Assembly (NCBI GenBank): GCA_937934645.1
Contig: CALGYZ010000022.1
Span: 1 to 64,000, forward strand
DNA from: an uncultured Bacillaceae bacterium
Lineage (GTDB): Bacteria > Bacillota > Bacilli > Bacillales > Caldibacillaceae
Direction: 5' to 3'
Length of the DNA: 64,000 bases
The notes below the pieces were generated by a model. It worked only from the letters and a program-made list of their open reading frames with translations. It was not told the DNA's origin and did not search any database. Positions 25,406 through 32,967 of this stretch are shown piece by piece. Position numbers and translations under genes: made by a program. Within the stretch, counting starts at the first letter, position 1. Each line of letters begins with the position of its first letter.

Positions 25406-25688
25406 TTAAATCATTCCTGATAAATCATATTTTTCCGCAAGTGATTCGGGTGCCATTTTTACAATCAGCTGCAAAACCGCAAAAAACAGCGTCAGATCAT
25501 CGACAATGCCGAAAACCGTAAGAAAGTCGGGAATCAAATCAAAGGGAAGAAAAAAATAAACGGCAATTAAACCGGCAGAAATGAATTTTTCCAAAATTTT
25601 ACTTCTTTTGAGCGGAAAAAATGGTAAAAAAAGATACTGAACGGCGTATTTTAAAAATAAACCACAACCGTTTCAACAGTTTGGCCAA
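25406..25688 (-). pseudogene. YkvA-like DUF1232 protein gene with two frameshifts
   Basis: The C-terminal part (from 25594) reads VYFFLPFDLIPDFLTVFGIV and DDLTLFFAVLQLIVKMAPE, the DUF1232 signature. The expected N-terminus, LAKLLKRLWFIFKIRRSV, starts at TTG 25688 after GAGGGGGG but in another frame. A middle piece FRSKEVKFWK lies in a third frame. One missing base in the A6 run at 25616-25621 and one in the T5 run at 25586-25590 rejoin all three into about 94 residues. Both lesions are in homopolymers, so sequencing error is a serious alternative to gene decay. An internal TTG at 25594 would give only a 62-residue fragment. Confidence 0.75.
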
Positions 25689-25863
25689 ACTTGATCCCCC
25701 CTCAGGATACATTCCCGGTCCTTTCCGTACGCAAATGTTTAAAGCAGAGCCGGTTGGCAAAAAATAAACATGCTTAAACTGTTATCACTTATTATACCAT
25801 GATCTGTTATGCCTCGAAAGAAAAGCTGGAAAGTTGAATAACGGTAAAGAAAGGTTGGTTCCT

Positions 25864-26454
25864 TTGCGAAAACTTCTCATATTTCTCTGGCGTTGTCTCG
25901 ATCCTGTGTATTTTCACTGCACCCGTTTAACGTACATCCAGCGGGGGAAAAACATTTTCCGCGTCCGGCTCATCCATTATAAAGGACGCCCGGTCATATT
26001 GACGGATGGCACTACCATTACCAAAAATGATTTACTCATTAAAATCCATTTTCACAATGTCTATTTACTGCCAAAATTAATGGCCGTAACGAATGAATTC
26101 CAGAAAGGGAGAAGGTTTTACCAATCCGTAAAACATTCTCTTCCCGGTCTCGCCCGGTTTTTGGAAGCCCATCCGGAAAAGAAGAGAATTAAAGGATTAA
26201 TCGGCATTACAGCGCTTCATCTGCGCACGAACAGCCTCGGCTTTGAAACGTTTGAAATAAAAAATCCATTGTATAAAAAGTGGAAAGCGCTGTCGTTACT
26301 GCCGATCCAATATTTATCGACGGGCAGGCTGAGAAGCCGGAAAAACGCGCCAGGACCGGTATACTTTTTTATGTCCAAGCGGGTGCTCATTGAACGGTAC
26401 GGAAGCGGACAGAAATTGGAAGATGTGATGTTTGGAAACCGAGTTTCCGTTTAA
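25864..26454 (+). CDS. ykoP: YkoP-like protein
   Basis: 196 residues from TTG 25864 (GAAAGGTTGG upstream). It resembles B. subtilis YkoP, a protein of unknown function encoded beside the glycosyltransferase YkoN, as here. Visible features are an aromatic N-terminus, the strand RVRLIHYKGRPVILTDGTTI, and a basic C-terminal half. No signal peptide or strong membrane helix is present. It overlaps the ribosome site of ykoN, so the two are co-translated. A role with membrane glycolipids is guessed from the neighbour. Confidence 0.78.
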   Translation: MRKLLIFLWRCLDPVYFHCTRLTYIQRGKNIFRVRLIHYKGRPVILTDGTTITKNDLLIKIHFHNVYLLPKLMAVTNEFQKGRRFYQSVKHSLPGLARFLEAHPEKKRIKGLIGITALHLRTNSLGFETFEIKNPLYKKWKALSLLPIQYLSTGRLRSRKNAPGPVYFFMSKRVLIERYGSGQKLEDVMFGNRVSV

Positions 26455-26467
26455 AGGAGATGACCCG

Positions 26468-27604
26468 ATGAAAAAAATATTGTTGCTGCCGTTTTTAAGC
26501 ATTCCGTCCGGCCACCATCAGGCAGCCGATGCGTTCATTTCCCGGCTGAAAAGAATCGATCCTTCCGTGCATTGTGAAAAAGTTGATATTTTTTCCTACA
26601 GTTACGGCCGGACGGAATCAATCGTTTCCCGGTTTTACTTAACCTGGATTCATCGATTTCCCTCAAGTTACAGCGCCCTATATAAAAAAATGGTTTTGTC
26701 CGGTTGCAAGGAAAAAGACCGGGACCGGTATGTGTATGAATATTTTTTTGAACGGCAAATGGAGCGGCTCCTCCGGGAAAAACAGCCGGATTGCGCTGTA
26801 TGCACCCATGCCCTCCCCTCCCGCCTTTTGAGCCGGTTGAAAGAACAGGGAAAAACCGCGGTGCCGGTTTTTAATGTGTATACCGACTATTTCATCCATG
26901 AGGGCTGGGGGATCCGGGCCATTGACGGTCATTTCGTTTCCACCGCCCGGATGAAGGACTATTTGATCAAAAACGGGGTGCCGGAAGAAAAGATTTTTTT
27001 CACGGGGATTCCGACCCATCCGGCCTTGACCAAGCCGCCGGCCGTGTTTGAGCCGCCACGGAGAAAAATCCACGTCCTCATATCCGGGGGCAGTACGGGT
27101 GCCGGAAATTTGCAAGAATTATTAAGTTATCTCGGTTTTGTGAAAGGGATCCATTATTATGTCCTGTGCGGAAAAAACAGCCGGCTTTATTCAAAGTTGA
27201 AATATTCCGGTCATGCCGGGGTGACCCCACTCCCTTACATCCGCTCGCGGAAAATGATGGACCTTATTTACAATTCGGCGGACTTGGTTGTCACCAAGCC
27301 GGGCGGCGTGACGGTGGCGGAATGCGTCCATAAACGGCTGCCGATTTTTGTCTATGATAAACTGCCCGGACAGGAGGAGATGAATTTTACAGAGTTAAAA
27401 CAGGAAGGATTGATCTATCCATCGGCCGGATGGCGGCGGCAGAACGGGCTTTCCGAGGAAATTATCCGCTTTATGTATTCCGGGGAACAAGCGGGCAAAT
27501 ATTTTTCTGATTTAATCCGTTATGAACGGGAAAAAATGGCGGAATGTCCGGCGAAAATTGTTTTAGGGAAAATATCGGATGGCCGGACTCTTTCCGGAGG
27601 ATAA
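26468..27604 (+). CDS. ykoN: MGDG-synthase-like glycosyltransferase, YkoN type
   Basis: 378 residues from ATG 26468, after AAGGAGATG. GT28/MGDG-synthase family: the N-terminal domain has FLSIPSGHHQAADAF, where the glycine/His loop binds acceptor lipid. The C-terminal nucleotide-sugar domain has LISGGSTGAGNLQELL and VTKPGGVTVAEC. Such enzymes glycosylate diacylglycerol or undecaprenyl-type lipids at the membrane. Gene order ykoP-ykoN differs from B. subtilis, but the pairing is kept. A terminator follows directly. Confidence 0.85.
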   Translation: MKKILLLPFLSIPSGHHQAADAFISRLKRIDPSVHCEKVDIFSYSYGRTESIVSRFYLTWIHRFPSSYSALYKKMVLSGCKEKDRDRYVYEYFFERQMERLLREKQPDCAVCTHALPSRLLSRLKEQGKTAVPVFNVYTDYFIHEGWGIRAIDGHFVSTARMKDYLIKNGVPEEKIFFTGIPTHPALTKPPAVFEPPRRKIHVLISGGSTGAGNLQELLSYLGFVKGIHYYVLCGKNSRLYSKLKYSGHAGVTPLPYIRSRKMMDLIYNSADLVVTKPGGVTVAECVHKRLPIFVYDKLPGQEEMNFTELKQEGLIYPSAGWRRQNGLSEEIIRFMYSGEQAGKYFSDLIRYEREKMAECPAKIVLGKISDGRTLSGG

Positions 27605-27610
27605 ACAAAA

Positions 27611-27638
27611 AAGAGGCCGGATCATATCCGCGCCTCTT
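27611..27638. terminator. bidirectional terminator
   Basis: AAGAGGC / GCCTCTT with inner CGGAT / ATCCG. T-runs on both strands separate ykoN from the converging catE gene. Confidence 0.8.
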
Positions 27639-27641
27639 TAT

Positions 27642-28487
27642 TTACAGGACAAATAAAATTTGGTTTCCGGCCGGGTCCTTAGCCATATAGTCCGCTCCAT
27701 GTTCAGCAACTTCCGCGCCCATCCCTTTCAACCGTTTCACCGTTTCCATCCGCGTTCGTTCATCCGGAAAAACGACGGAGTAATACCGGAGACCGGTGCT
27801 GTTTTCGGGGGTAGGCGGAACCCCTGTTCCCTGCCACGTATTGATGGCGAGATGATGATGGTAACGCCCGGTGGACAAAAATGCGGCCTGCGGGTAGTAG
27901 GACACAATATCATACCCGAGTCCCTTCGAATAAAATTCTTCGGCTTCCTTTAAATTGGATACATGTAAATGAATATGGCCCATAATGGTCTCCCTTGGCA
28001 ATTTTGTCCATGCCTCATCCGTTTCCGCCAAAATTCCCGCCCCATCCAGCGGGTCCGTTACCATGTGGACGAGGCCGTTCTTCCATACCCATTCCTCTTC
28101 GGGCCGGTCCCGGTACACTTCAATGCCGTTGCCGTCCGGGTCATTTAAATAAATCGCTTCACTGACGTGATGGTCAGAAGCGCCGAATGGAACGTTGTTT
28201 TTCAGCAAATGGTGCAAAAATCGGGATAAACTTTTCCGGTCCGGAAGCAATATCGCAAAATGATATAAACCGGCTGTGCGGCCGGATTTTTTCACGACAT
28301 TTTCCGGCTGTTCCAACGTCACAAGCGACGTTTTTCCGTCCGCTGTCAATTCCACTTTCCGCTCTGTTTTGTTCAAAACAGAAAGACCGAGAATATCTTT
28401 ATAAAATTCAACAGAACGCTTCAGATCGCTCACCTTCAACACGACATCCCTGATATACAAATTTGGGCTTTCATGAAATTTACCCAT
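27642..28487 (-). CDS. catE: catechol-2,3-dioxygenase CatE (two-domain VOC protein)
   Basis: 281 residues with two vicinal-oxygen-chelate repeats. Strong landmarks shared with B. subtilis CatE are LTADGKTSLVTLEQPE, TAGLYHFAILLPDRKSL, VSEAIYLNDPDGNGIEVY, IMGHIHLHVSNLKEAEEFY and RYHHHLAINTWQGTG. The His residues of the last two are the likely Fe ligands. It opens catechol rings by extradiol cleavage, a detoxification step. An 18-base perfect palindrome 30 bases upstream points to quinone/catechol-responsive repression. Confidence 0.88.
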   Translation of the reverse strand: MGKFHESPNLYIRDVVLKVSDLKRSVEFYKDILGLSVLNKTERKVELTADGKTSLVTLEQPENVVKKSGRTAGLYHFAILLPDRKSLSRFLHHLLKNNVPFGASDHHVSEAIYLNDPDGNGIEVYRDRPEEEWVWKNGLVHMVTDPLDGAGILAETDEAWTKLPRETIMGHIHLHVSNLKEAEEFYSKGLGYDIVSYYPQAAFLSTGRYHHHLAINTWQGTGVPPTPENSTGLRYYSVVFPDERTRMETVKRLKGMGAEVAEHGADYMAKDPAGNQILFVL

Positions 28488-28516
28488 CGCCCTTATCTCC
28501 TTTCAAACCGTTTGTT

Positions 28517-28534
28517 TATCTCTATATAGAGATA
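28517..28534 (-). promoter_or_regulatory. palindromic operator upstream of catE
   Basis: TATCTCTATATAGAGATA is a perfect 18-base palindrome, 30-47 bases before the catE start. The outer TATCTC/GAGATA arms resemble, from memory, the MhqR-type operator of B. subtilis, which controls quinone and catechol detoxification genes. CatR is the other candidate regulator. Confidence 0.65.
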
Positions 28535-28597
28535 TTCGAATTCCATATTTATCGTAAAGAAAAATACTCCCACTGTCAACAAAATTGATTAAAAATA

Positions 28598-28626
28598 AAA
28601 AGGCCGCTTGCATACAAGCAACCTTT
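28598..28626 (-). terminator. terminator of YozQ-like gene
   Basis: AAAAGG..GCTTG / CAAGC..CCTTTT hairpin, with TTTTTATTTTT following on the minus strand. Confidence 0.75.
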
Positions 28627-28634
28627 TGCACTGT

Positions 28635-28799
28635 TTATTTCTTTTTCTTTCCGGCCAGCCGGTCGACGGTTCCTTCCTCATAATAACCGGTCGCCTGTTC
28701 ATGGGTAACCTGTAAGCCTTGCATGCATTCGTCCTGGCCTTCCTGCATATCCGGCTGATAATTTTTGCCTGCCAGCCGTGTCGAATCGAATTGATTCAT
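28635..28799 (-). CDS. YozQ-like DUF4025 small protein
   Basis: 54 residues from ATG 28799, after AAAAGGGGTGAGG. The sequence MNQFDSTRLAGKNYQPDMQ is followed by THEQATGYYEEGTVDR and a Lys tail. THEQ-x-x-x-YxEGT is the recognisable core of the small hydrophilic YozQ-type proteins of Bacillus. Its role is unknown. The gap 28800-29029 after its start holds no gene I can support. Confidence 0.75.
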   Translation of the reverse strand: MNQFDSTRLAGKNYQPDMQEGQDECMQGLQVTHEQATGYYEEGTVDRLAGKKKK

Positions 28800-29029
28800 T
28801 ATCCTCACCCCTTTTCATCTATCCTTATGTTGGCCAAATGAAAGGGAATTATCCTGCAAAAAATTAGCAGTGGAAAAAATTCAACCAGCCGGATACCGGA
28901 AAGCTTGTCATGCCGATATAAATGATATATAATAAAAGTGTTAACTAAACACCATATTCGGTTTACATTTTTTATTGCGATTGTGATCACGTTCAAATCC
29001 CCCCAATCCATCTCGGAAAGTACAAAAAG

Positions 29030-29077
29030 AAAGCTGCGCCATTGCATGAATCACCCCTAAAGCAAATGGCGCAGCTT
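29030..29077 (-). terminator. terminator of nnrDE
   Basis: AAAGCTGCGCCAT / ATGGCGCAGCTTT, a 13-base arm hairpin, followed on the minus strand by CTTTTTG. Confidence 0.8.
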
Positions 29078-29084
29078 TTTTCTT

Positions 29085-30527
29085 TTACCGGGTCAGTTCA
29101 TACATCATTTGACCGAACAAATCAGTCAACTCTCCGGCTAGAAGCGTCCGTTCATCATTCGTTTTGACCCATTCATCCGCCGCTAGACCGTGTAAATATA
29201 CGGCGTTGGCGACTGCTTCCCGCACGTTTTTTCCCGAACATACAAATCCGAGAATCATTCCCGTCAGCGTATCCCCCGTGCCTCCTTTCGCAAGAGCAGC
29301 ATTTCCCGTCGGATTCACATAGCCCGTGCTGTCAGGAAAGGCGATCACCGTATTGGCTCCTTTTAATACAACCGTTACCGAATGTTCCTCCGCATACTTT
29401 TTCGCCAGTTCGATGCGGTTTTTTTGGATTTCCGCAACCGGAATGCCGGTTAAACGGCTGAATTCCCCTGGATGGGGCGTGATAATGACGGGTGCTTCCC
29501 GTTCTGGATAGTCCCGTTTTTGCAAAACCCCCGCATCAAGAATAACCGGTACATTCCGGTCCCAGAGCCGTCCGAGCGCCCGTTCCACAAGCTCCACATC
29601 GGTCAGGCCGGGTCCGATGGCAACGGCGGAAATCCCCTCCGGCCATTCGCCGGCAGCCAATTTTTCCAATCCGTTATGCCAGTATGTTGCTTCCGGCAAC
29701 CGGGGTACAACCGTTTTCGCCACAAAAGGGGTTGTCGCAATCATTAACTTGCCGATCCCCGTTTTCATCGCCCCCTGTCCGGCGAGAAAAGCGCATCCCG
29801 GCATTTCATCCGTACCCGCTACTAATAAACCGAAACCGAACGTTCCTTTATGGCTTGCTTCATGCCGCCTGGCCAAGGTCCGCCGGACGTCCTCCGCAGT
29901 CCACATCCGCCACCGGCTGTCATGCGGCAGGCCGATATCAATCCGCCGGACCTCACCGTAATAGTCACGGGACGGAGATAAAAATGCGGACGGTTTATAT
30001 CCGTGTAAGGAAAATGTATAATCCGCTCGGAAAGCGGTCTCCGTTCTCCCGTTATCGGCCAGCACACCAGTCGGCAGATCCACGGCAATTCTTAATGCCT
30101 GCTGTTCATTGCACCATAAGACCACGTTTTCATAATCGTTTCTGAGCGGCAGCCGTGTCCCGACACCGAGGAGCGCGTCAATAATCACATCATACGTTTT
30201 TTCCGGAATGGTCGTTTCCGCCTGGAATCCTAAACTTTTATAATATCGAAAATGTTCCTTAGCCGTTTCCGACCGTGGCGGGCCGACAGGAAAAACCAGG
30301 TCGGCGGTATACCCGTTCAGTTTTAAATACCTGGCCAGAACGATGCCGTCTCCCCCGTTATTCCCAGGGCCGCTTAATATGAGAATGGTCTGGTCCCGAC
30401 CGACGAGCTCTTTTACCGCGGAAAACAACCCGCGCCCCGCCGTTTCCATCAGTGTGTTCCCGGTCAATCCGTTTTCCTCTGCCGTCCGGTCCGCTTTCCG
30501 GATCTCTTCCTCTGTGTAAATATACAT
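29085..30527 (-). CDS. nnrDE: bifunctional NAD(P)HX epimerase / ADP-dependent NAD(P)HX dehydratase
   Basis: 480 residues. The N-terminal YjeF epimerase domain (to about residue 205) has ILSGPGNNGGDGIVLARYL and the catalytic Asp in VDLPTGVLADNG. The C-terminal dehydratase/kinase-like domain has AIGPGLTD, ITPHPGEFSRLTG, VVLKGANTVI and NALAKGGTGDTLTGMI with the catalytic Asp. Together they repair hydrated NADH and NADPH. In B. subtilis the two activities are on separate proteins; here they are fused, as in E. coli YjeF. AGGAGATG precedes the start. Confidence 0.92.
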   Translation of the reverse strand: MYIYTEEEIRKADRTAEENGLTGNTLMETAGRGLFSAVKELVGRDQTILILSGPGNNGGDGIVLARYLKLNGYTADLVFPVGPPRSETAKEHFRYYKSLGFQAETTIPEKTYDVIIDALLGVGTRLPLRNDYENVVLWCNEQQALRIAVDLPTGVLADNGRTETAFRADYTFSLHGYKPSAFLSPSRDYYGEVRRIDIGLPHDSRWRMWTAEDVRRTLARRHEASHKGTFGFGLLVAGTDEMPGCAFLAGQGAMKTGIGKLMIATTPFVAKTVVPRLPEATYWHNGLEKLAAGEWPEGISAVAIGPGLTDVELVERALGRLWDRNVPVILDAGVLQKRDYPEREAPVIITPHPGEFSRLTGIPVAEIQKNRIELAKKYAEEHSVTVVLKGANTVIAFPDSTGYVNPTGNAALAKGGTGDTLTGMILGFVCSGKNVREAVANAVYLHGLAADEWVKTNDERTLLAGELTDLFGQMMYELTR

Positions 30528-30588
30528 CTCTCTTCATCTCCTTTACCAAAATCAGCCGGAAAAATTTACCAACCGCCGGTATAAAAAA

Positions 30589-30617
30589 CAGGCTTGTTCC
30601 GTAACGGTACGAAGCCT
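30589..30617 (-). terminator. terminator of DUF6501 gene
   Basis: CAGGCTT / AAGCCTG with an interrupted inner stem, followed on the minus strand by TTTTTTATA. Confidence 0.75.
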
Positions 30618-30636
30618 GAATTCAAACATTCGTGTT

Positions 30637-30843
30637 TTATTCCACTTCGGTAAAATATTCTTTATAATAACCGCCGATCCGGCCGGAGTTGTCAATTAAA
30701 AAATAAAACTCTTCCGTTTCGCTTTTTACGTCATAGATCCGGCCCTCGGTCAACATCGTGTCAACTTTATATTTCTTGGCATTGGTATGTACACATTTCA
30801 CTTTTTTCACTGTTTTCCGATTTATCCAGTTTTTGTGGATCAT
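30637..30843 (-). CDS. DUF6501-like small protein
   Basis: 68 residues from ATG 30843 (AAAGGAGTG upstream). The sequence MIHKNWINRKTVKKVKCVHT, then LTEGRIYDVKSETEEFYFLI and GGYYKEYFTEVE, looks like one small SH3-like beta barrel. It resembles the DUF6501 proteins common in Bacillus. No function is known. It lies between nnrDE and the SufT-like gene, all on the minus strand, with about 60 bases to the latter. Confidence 0.75.
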   Translation of the reverse strand: MIHKNWINRKTVKKVKCVHTNAKKYKVDTMLTEGRIYDVKSETEEFYFLIDNSGRIGGYYKEYFTEVE

Positions 30844-30905
30844 CCGAATCACTCCTTTCCCTGTCCATTATAAAATAAATGGCAGGGAAATCAATCGAAC
30901 CAGGA

Positions 30906-31211
30906 TTACGTGCCGATTAAATCCCTTTTCACCTGTTCGTTCATCCGGCCGGGGGTCCAGTCTTTTTTCTCCGCTTTTGTAATGACCACTTCTTTCACAC
31001 CGTCCACCAATGAGACAGCATAAACGACACCGGAACAAATTTGCTTGATGATATCCGAATCGTCTGTGGCAAAGACCATTTCAATCCGGACAATCCCATC
31101 ACCGGTTGTTTCGATTTTTTCAATCAGCCCTAAATCGACAATATTGACGCCGGTTTCCGGATCAAAGACATACTTTAATTCATGATAAATTTCGTTTACA
31201 GCTGGCTCCAT
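30906..31211 (-). CDS. SufT/MIP18-like metal-sulfur cluster assembly factor (DUF59)
   Basis: 101 residues from ATG 31211. The DUF59 core is VFDPETGVNIVDLGLIEKIE; the conserved Cys is in IIKQICSGVVYAV. Proteins of this family help load Fe-S clusters. GAGGGAG precedes the chosen ATG, whereas the upstream ATG at 31247 would put that purine-rich stretch inside the gene. It is similar in size to B. subtilis YitW. Confidence 0.83.
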   Translation of the reverse strand: MEPAVNEIYHELKYVFDPETGVNIVDLGLIEKIETTGDGIVRIEMVFATDDSDIIKQICSGVVYAVSLVDGVKEVVITKAEKKDWTPGRMNEQVKRDLIGT

Positions 31212-31347
31212 TCCACTCCCTCTTTCCTTGGAACGTTCTACTTTCATTATAAAAAAACTTCCTGATCTTCCCCGCTTACTTTATAACAATATTGTGTCCA
31301 AAACCGGATCGTTTTCTGCAAAAATGAATGTTTACAGAGAAAACAGC

Positions 31348-31434
31348 AAAAAAAAAGGACCATTCCGAGAAAATGGCGGAACGTCCGTCGTCCGGTAAAG
31401 CATGTTGAAATAAGGGGGGATTTTTTCCTGTTCC
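31348..31434 (-). ncRNA. candidate small RNA with C-rich unpaired segment
   Basis: The 300-base gap 31248-31546 holds a minus-strand promoter (31441-31470) and a strong orphan terminator: GGACGTTCCG / CGGAATGGTCC followed by nine T (31348-31386). The terminator cannot belong to the cold-shock gene upstream, which has its own at 31513-31540. The short transcript would carry ATCCCCCCTTA, complementary to GGGGGG ribosome sites. A 68-codon frame across it has no ribosome site. C-rich loops occur in sRNAs such as FsrA and RoxS/RsaE; homology is not claimed. Confidence 0.5.
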
Positions 31435-31440
31435 AATTAT

Positions 31441-31470
31441 AGTATATACACATTCTGTCCGTTCTTTCAA
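31441..31470 (-). promoter_or_regulatory. promoter of candidate small RNA
   Basis: TTGAAA (31465-31470), 18 bases, TATACT (31441-31446) on the minus strand; TATAAT overlaps at 31436-31441. Confidence 0.5.
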
Positions 31471-31512
31471 CAGTAAAATGTTACCACATTCACATTTTTC
31501 GCAATTAAAAAC

Positions 31513-31540
31513 GGGGCTGTCCGGCATACCGGACCGCCCC
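31513..31540 (-). terminator. terminator of first cold-shock gene
   Basis: GGGGCTGTCCGG / CCGGACCGCCCC, near-perfect 12-base stem with loop of four, followed on the minus strand by GTTTTTA. Confidence 0.9.
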
Positions 31541-31546
31541 AGCGTT

Positions 31547-31747
31547 TTACAACTTCTGTACGTTAACAGCTTGCGGACCGCGGGCCCCTTCTTCAACATC
31601 AAACGATACTTCCTGGCCCTCTTCCAGCGTCTTAAAACCTTCACCGAGAATCGCTGAGTAATGGACGAACACATCCGTACCGTCCTCTTGCTGGATAAAT
31701 CCGAAGCCTTTTTCCGGGTTAAACCATTTTACCTTACCTGTTGCCAT
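31547..31747 (-). CDS. cold-shock protein (first of three)
   Basis: 66 residues. RNP1 is KGFGFIQQ and RNP2 is VFVHYSAI, the nucleic-acid-binding surface of the five-stranded cold-shock domain. It acts as an RNA chaperone. GGAGGAATT precedes the ATG. It is more diverged from the other two copies (DVEEGARGPQAVNVQKL at the end, against EIVEGNRGPQAANVVKL). It follows the second csp gene by 150 bases, separated by a terminator, so it has its own promoter. Confidence 0.93.
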   Translation of the reverse strand: MATGKVKWFNPEKGFGFIQQEDGTDVFVHYSAILGEGFKTLEEGQEVSFDVEEGARGPQAVNVQKL

Positions 31748-31861
31748 CTAATTCCTCCTACATTCTTGTATAAAATACGGGATTCCTGAAATCCCTTGCA
31801 GTAGTATTATGGGTAAAAGAAAAAAATATAAACATCCTTTTCGCGGGAAAAGCATAAAAAA

Positions 31862-31887
31862 ATGGTGAATCTGAAAAGATTCACCAT
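31862..31887 (-). terminator. terminator of second cold-shock gene
   Basis: ATGGTGAATCT / AGATTCACCAT perfect 11-base stem, with TTTTTTTATG following on the minus strand. Confidence 0.9.
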
Positions 31888-31897
31888 GTTTTTTCGT

Positions 31898-32098
31898 TTA
31901 TAATTTCACTACATTCGCAGCTTGCGGTCCGCGGTTACCTTCAACGATTTCAAAGGATACTTCCTGGCCTTCTTCCAAAGTTTTGAACCCTTCGCCTTCG
32001 ATAGCTGTGTAATGGACAAATACGTCGTTTGCCCCTTCCACTTCAATAAAACCGTATCCTTTTTCCGCGTTAAACCATTTTACTTTACCTTGATGCAT
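31898..32098 (-). CDS. cold-shock protein with structured leader (second of three)
   Basis: 66 residues with RNP1 KGYGFIEV and RNP2 VFVHYTAI. TAGGAGGAAC precedes ATG 32098. It is nearly identical to the third copy at 57362 (only the N-terminal few residues and three others differ). A strong SigA promoter lies at 32246-32274, giving a leader of about 140 bases with long-range pairing, which suggests post-transcriptional control by temperature or by Csp proteins themselves. Confidence 0.94.
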   Translation of the reverse strand: MHQGKVKWFNAEKGYGFIEVEGANDVFVHYTAIEGEGFKTLEEGQEVSFEIVEGNRGPQAANVVKL

Positions 32099-32124
32099 AA
32101 ATGTTCCTCCTAAAATTTACATTC

Positions 32125-32238
32125 CATTACATAATTCCAGGCATAAGAAAAAGCCGCCGACATCCGTTCAAGGACTCCATCGCCCTGCAACGAAGCATCC
32201 GCGACTTATGATCCTAACCTTTGAAAAACTATGTAATG
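32125..32238 (-). promoter_or_regulatory. structured 5' leader of cold-shock gene
   Basis: On the minus strand CATTACATA (32230-32238) pairs perfectly with TATGTAATG (32125-32133), and inside it CATAAG (32205-32210) pairs with CTTATG (32142-32147). The enclosed ~57 bases are GC-rich. The outer helix ends about 16 bases before the ribosome site. It matches no riboswitch consensus I know. Confidence 0.6.
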
Positions 32239-32245
32239 CTTATTA

Positions 32246-32274
32246 AGCATAAACGAAAACCGGCACGCTGTCAA
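32246..32274 (-). promoter_or_regulatory. SigA promoter of second cold-shock gene
   Basis: TTGACA (32269-32274), 17 bases, TATGCT (32246-32251) on the minus strand. The palindrome ATGCTTAATAAGCAT overlaps the -10 and start region. Confidence 0.8.
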
Positions 32275-32358
32275 CAAAAAGAAAAACTTTTTTCTTTTTT
32301 TTGATGGATGCTCGGACAAAGCTTCCCCGGCCGCTGATCACGGCCGGGACCGAAAAAT

Positions 32359-32895
32359 TTAATACAGCGGCCGGATGAGCCCGCACGCCAGCCTCTTCCC
32401 GGCGTTTCCGGCCGGCTGGGTACGGAAGTCATCAGGATTTTGATGGATGATGATCGTTTTTCCAATGACTTCACGGGGACGGAATTTATCCGTAAACACA
32501 TTCATCCGGGTGTAACCGGTATTGGAAAAGATGACCGGCAAATCGCCCGCATGATTGCCGTGGGGTTCATCCGCCGGATTCCAGTGACCGCCCGCCGCCT
32601 GAAACGGATCATCAGGATCACCAATGTCACAACTCCCCTTTTCATGAATATGGAAACCGTGGGGCCCGACCGGCTCGCGGCCGTTTCCGCCCGGCTGATA
32701 TTCAGGAAGACCGGTGATTTCCACAAATACATCCGTTCCCGTTCCCATGTCGGTAAAAACAACATATCCGTGAAGACCCGGGGCAAGCGGCCCGCCTTTA
32801 ATTTCCGCCCAGGCATTGACTGCCGGAGCTGCCCCCGAGCGGTACGGAACCCATATGGGTGAGGGCCGGTAAAAATACATCGGAACCCACAACAT
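32359..32895 (-). CDS. Cu/Zn superoxide dismutase-like protein
   Basis: 178 residues. The Cu/Zn SOD fold shows HGFHIHEKG (two copper His), GGHWNP and HGNHAGDLP (bridging and zinc ligands with Asp), IIIHQNPDDF (copper His) and AGKRLACG near the end. All metal ligands appear present, so activity is plausible. B. subtilis YojM, a relative, has lost some. No signal peptide or lipobox is evident after ATG 32895 (GGGGAGAAAG upstream), although such enzymes are usually exported. A GC-rich hairpin at 32326-32349 follows the gene. Confidence 0.87.
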   Translation of the reverse strand: MLWVPMYFYRPSPIWVPYRSGAAPAVNAWAEIKGGPLAPGLHGYVVFTDMGTGTDVFVEITGLPEYQPGGNGREPVGPHGFHIHEKGSCDIGDPDDPFQAAGGHWNPADEPHGNHAGDLPVIFSNTGYTRMNVFTDKFRPREVIGKTIIIHQNPDDFRTQPAGNAGKRLACGLIRPLY

Positions 32896-32967
32896 CTTTC
32901 TCCCCTTCCCAAAATATCTTCAATTCCCAAATATCATATGAAGGAAGGGAAAAATGGGTCCGTTATT

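Noticed and set aside
31247..31453. 68-codon minus-strand frame in the gap after the SufT-like gene's start
   Set aside because: No ribosome site, starts in the promoter and runs through a strong terminator; a small RNA explains the region better.
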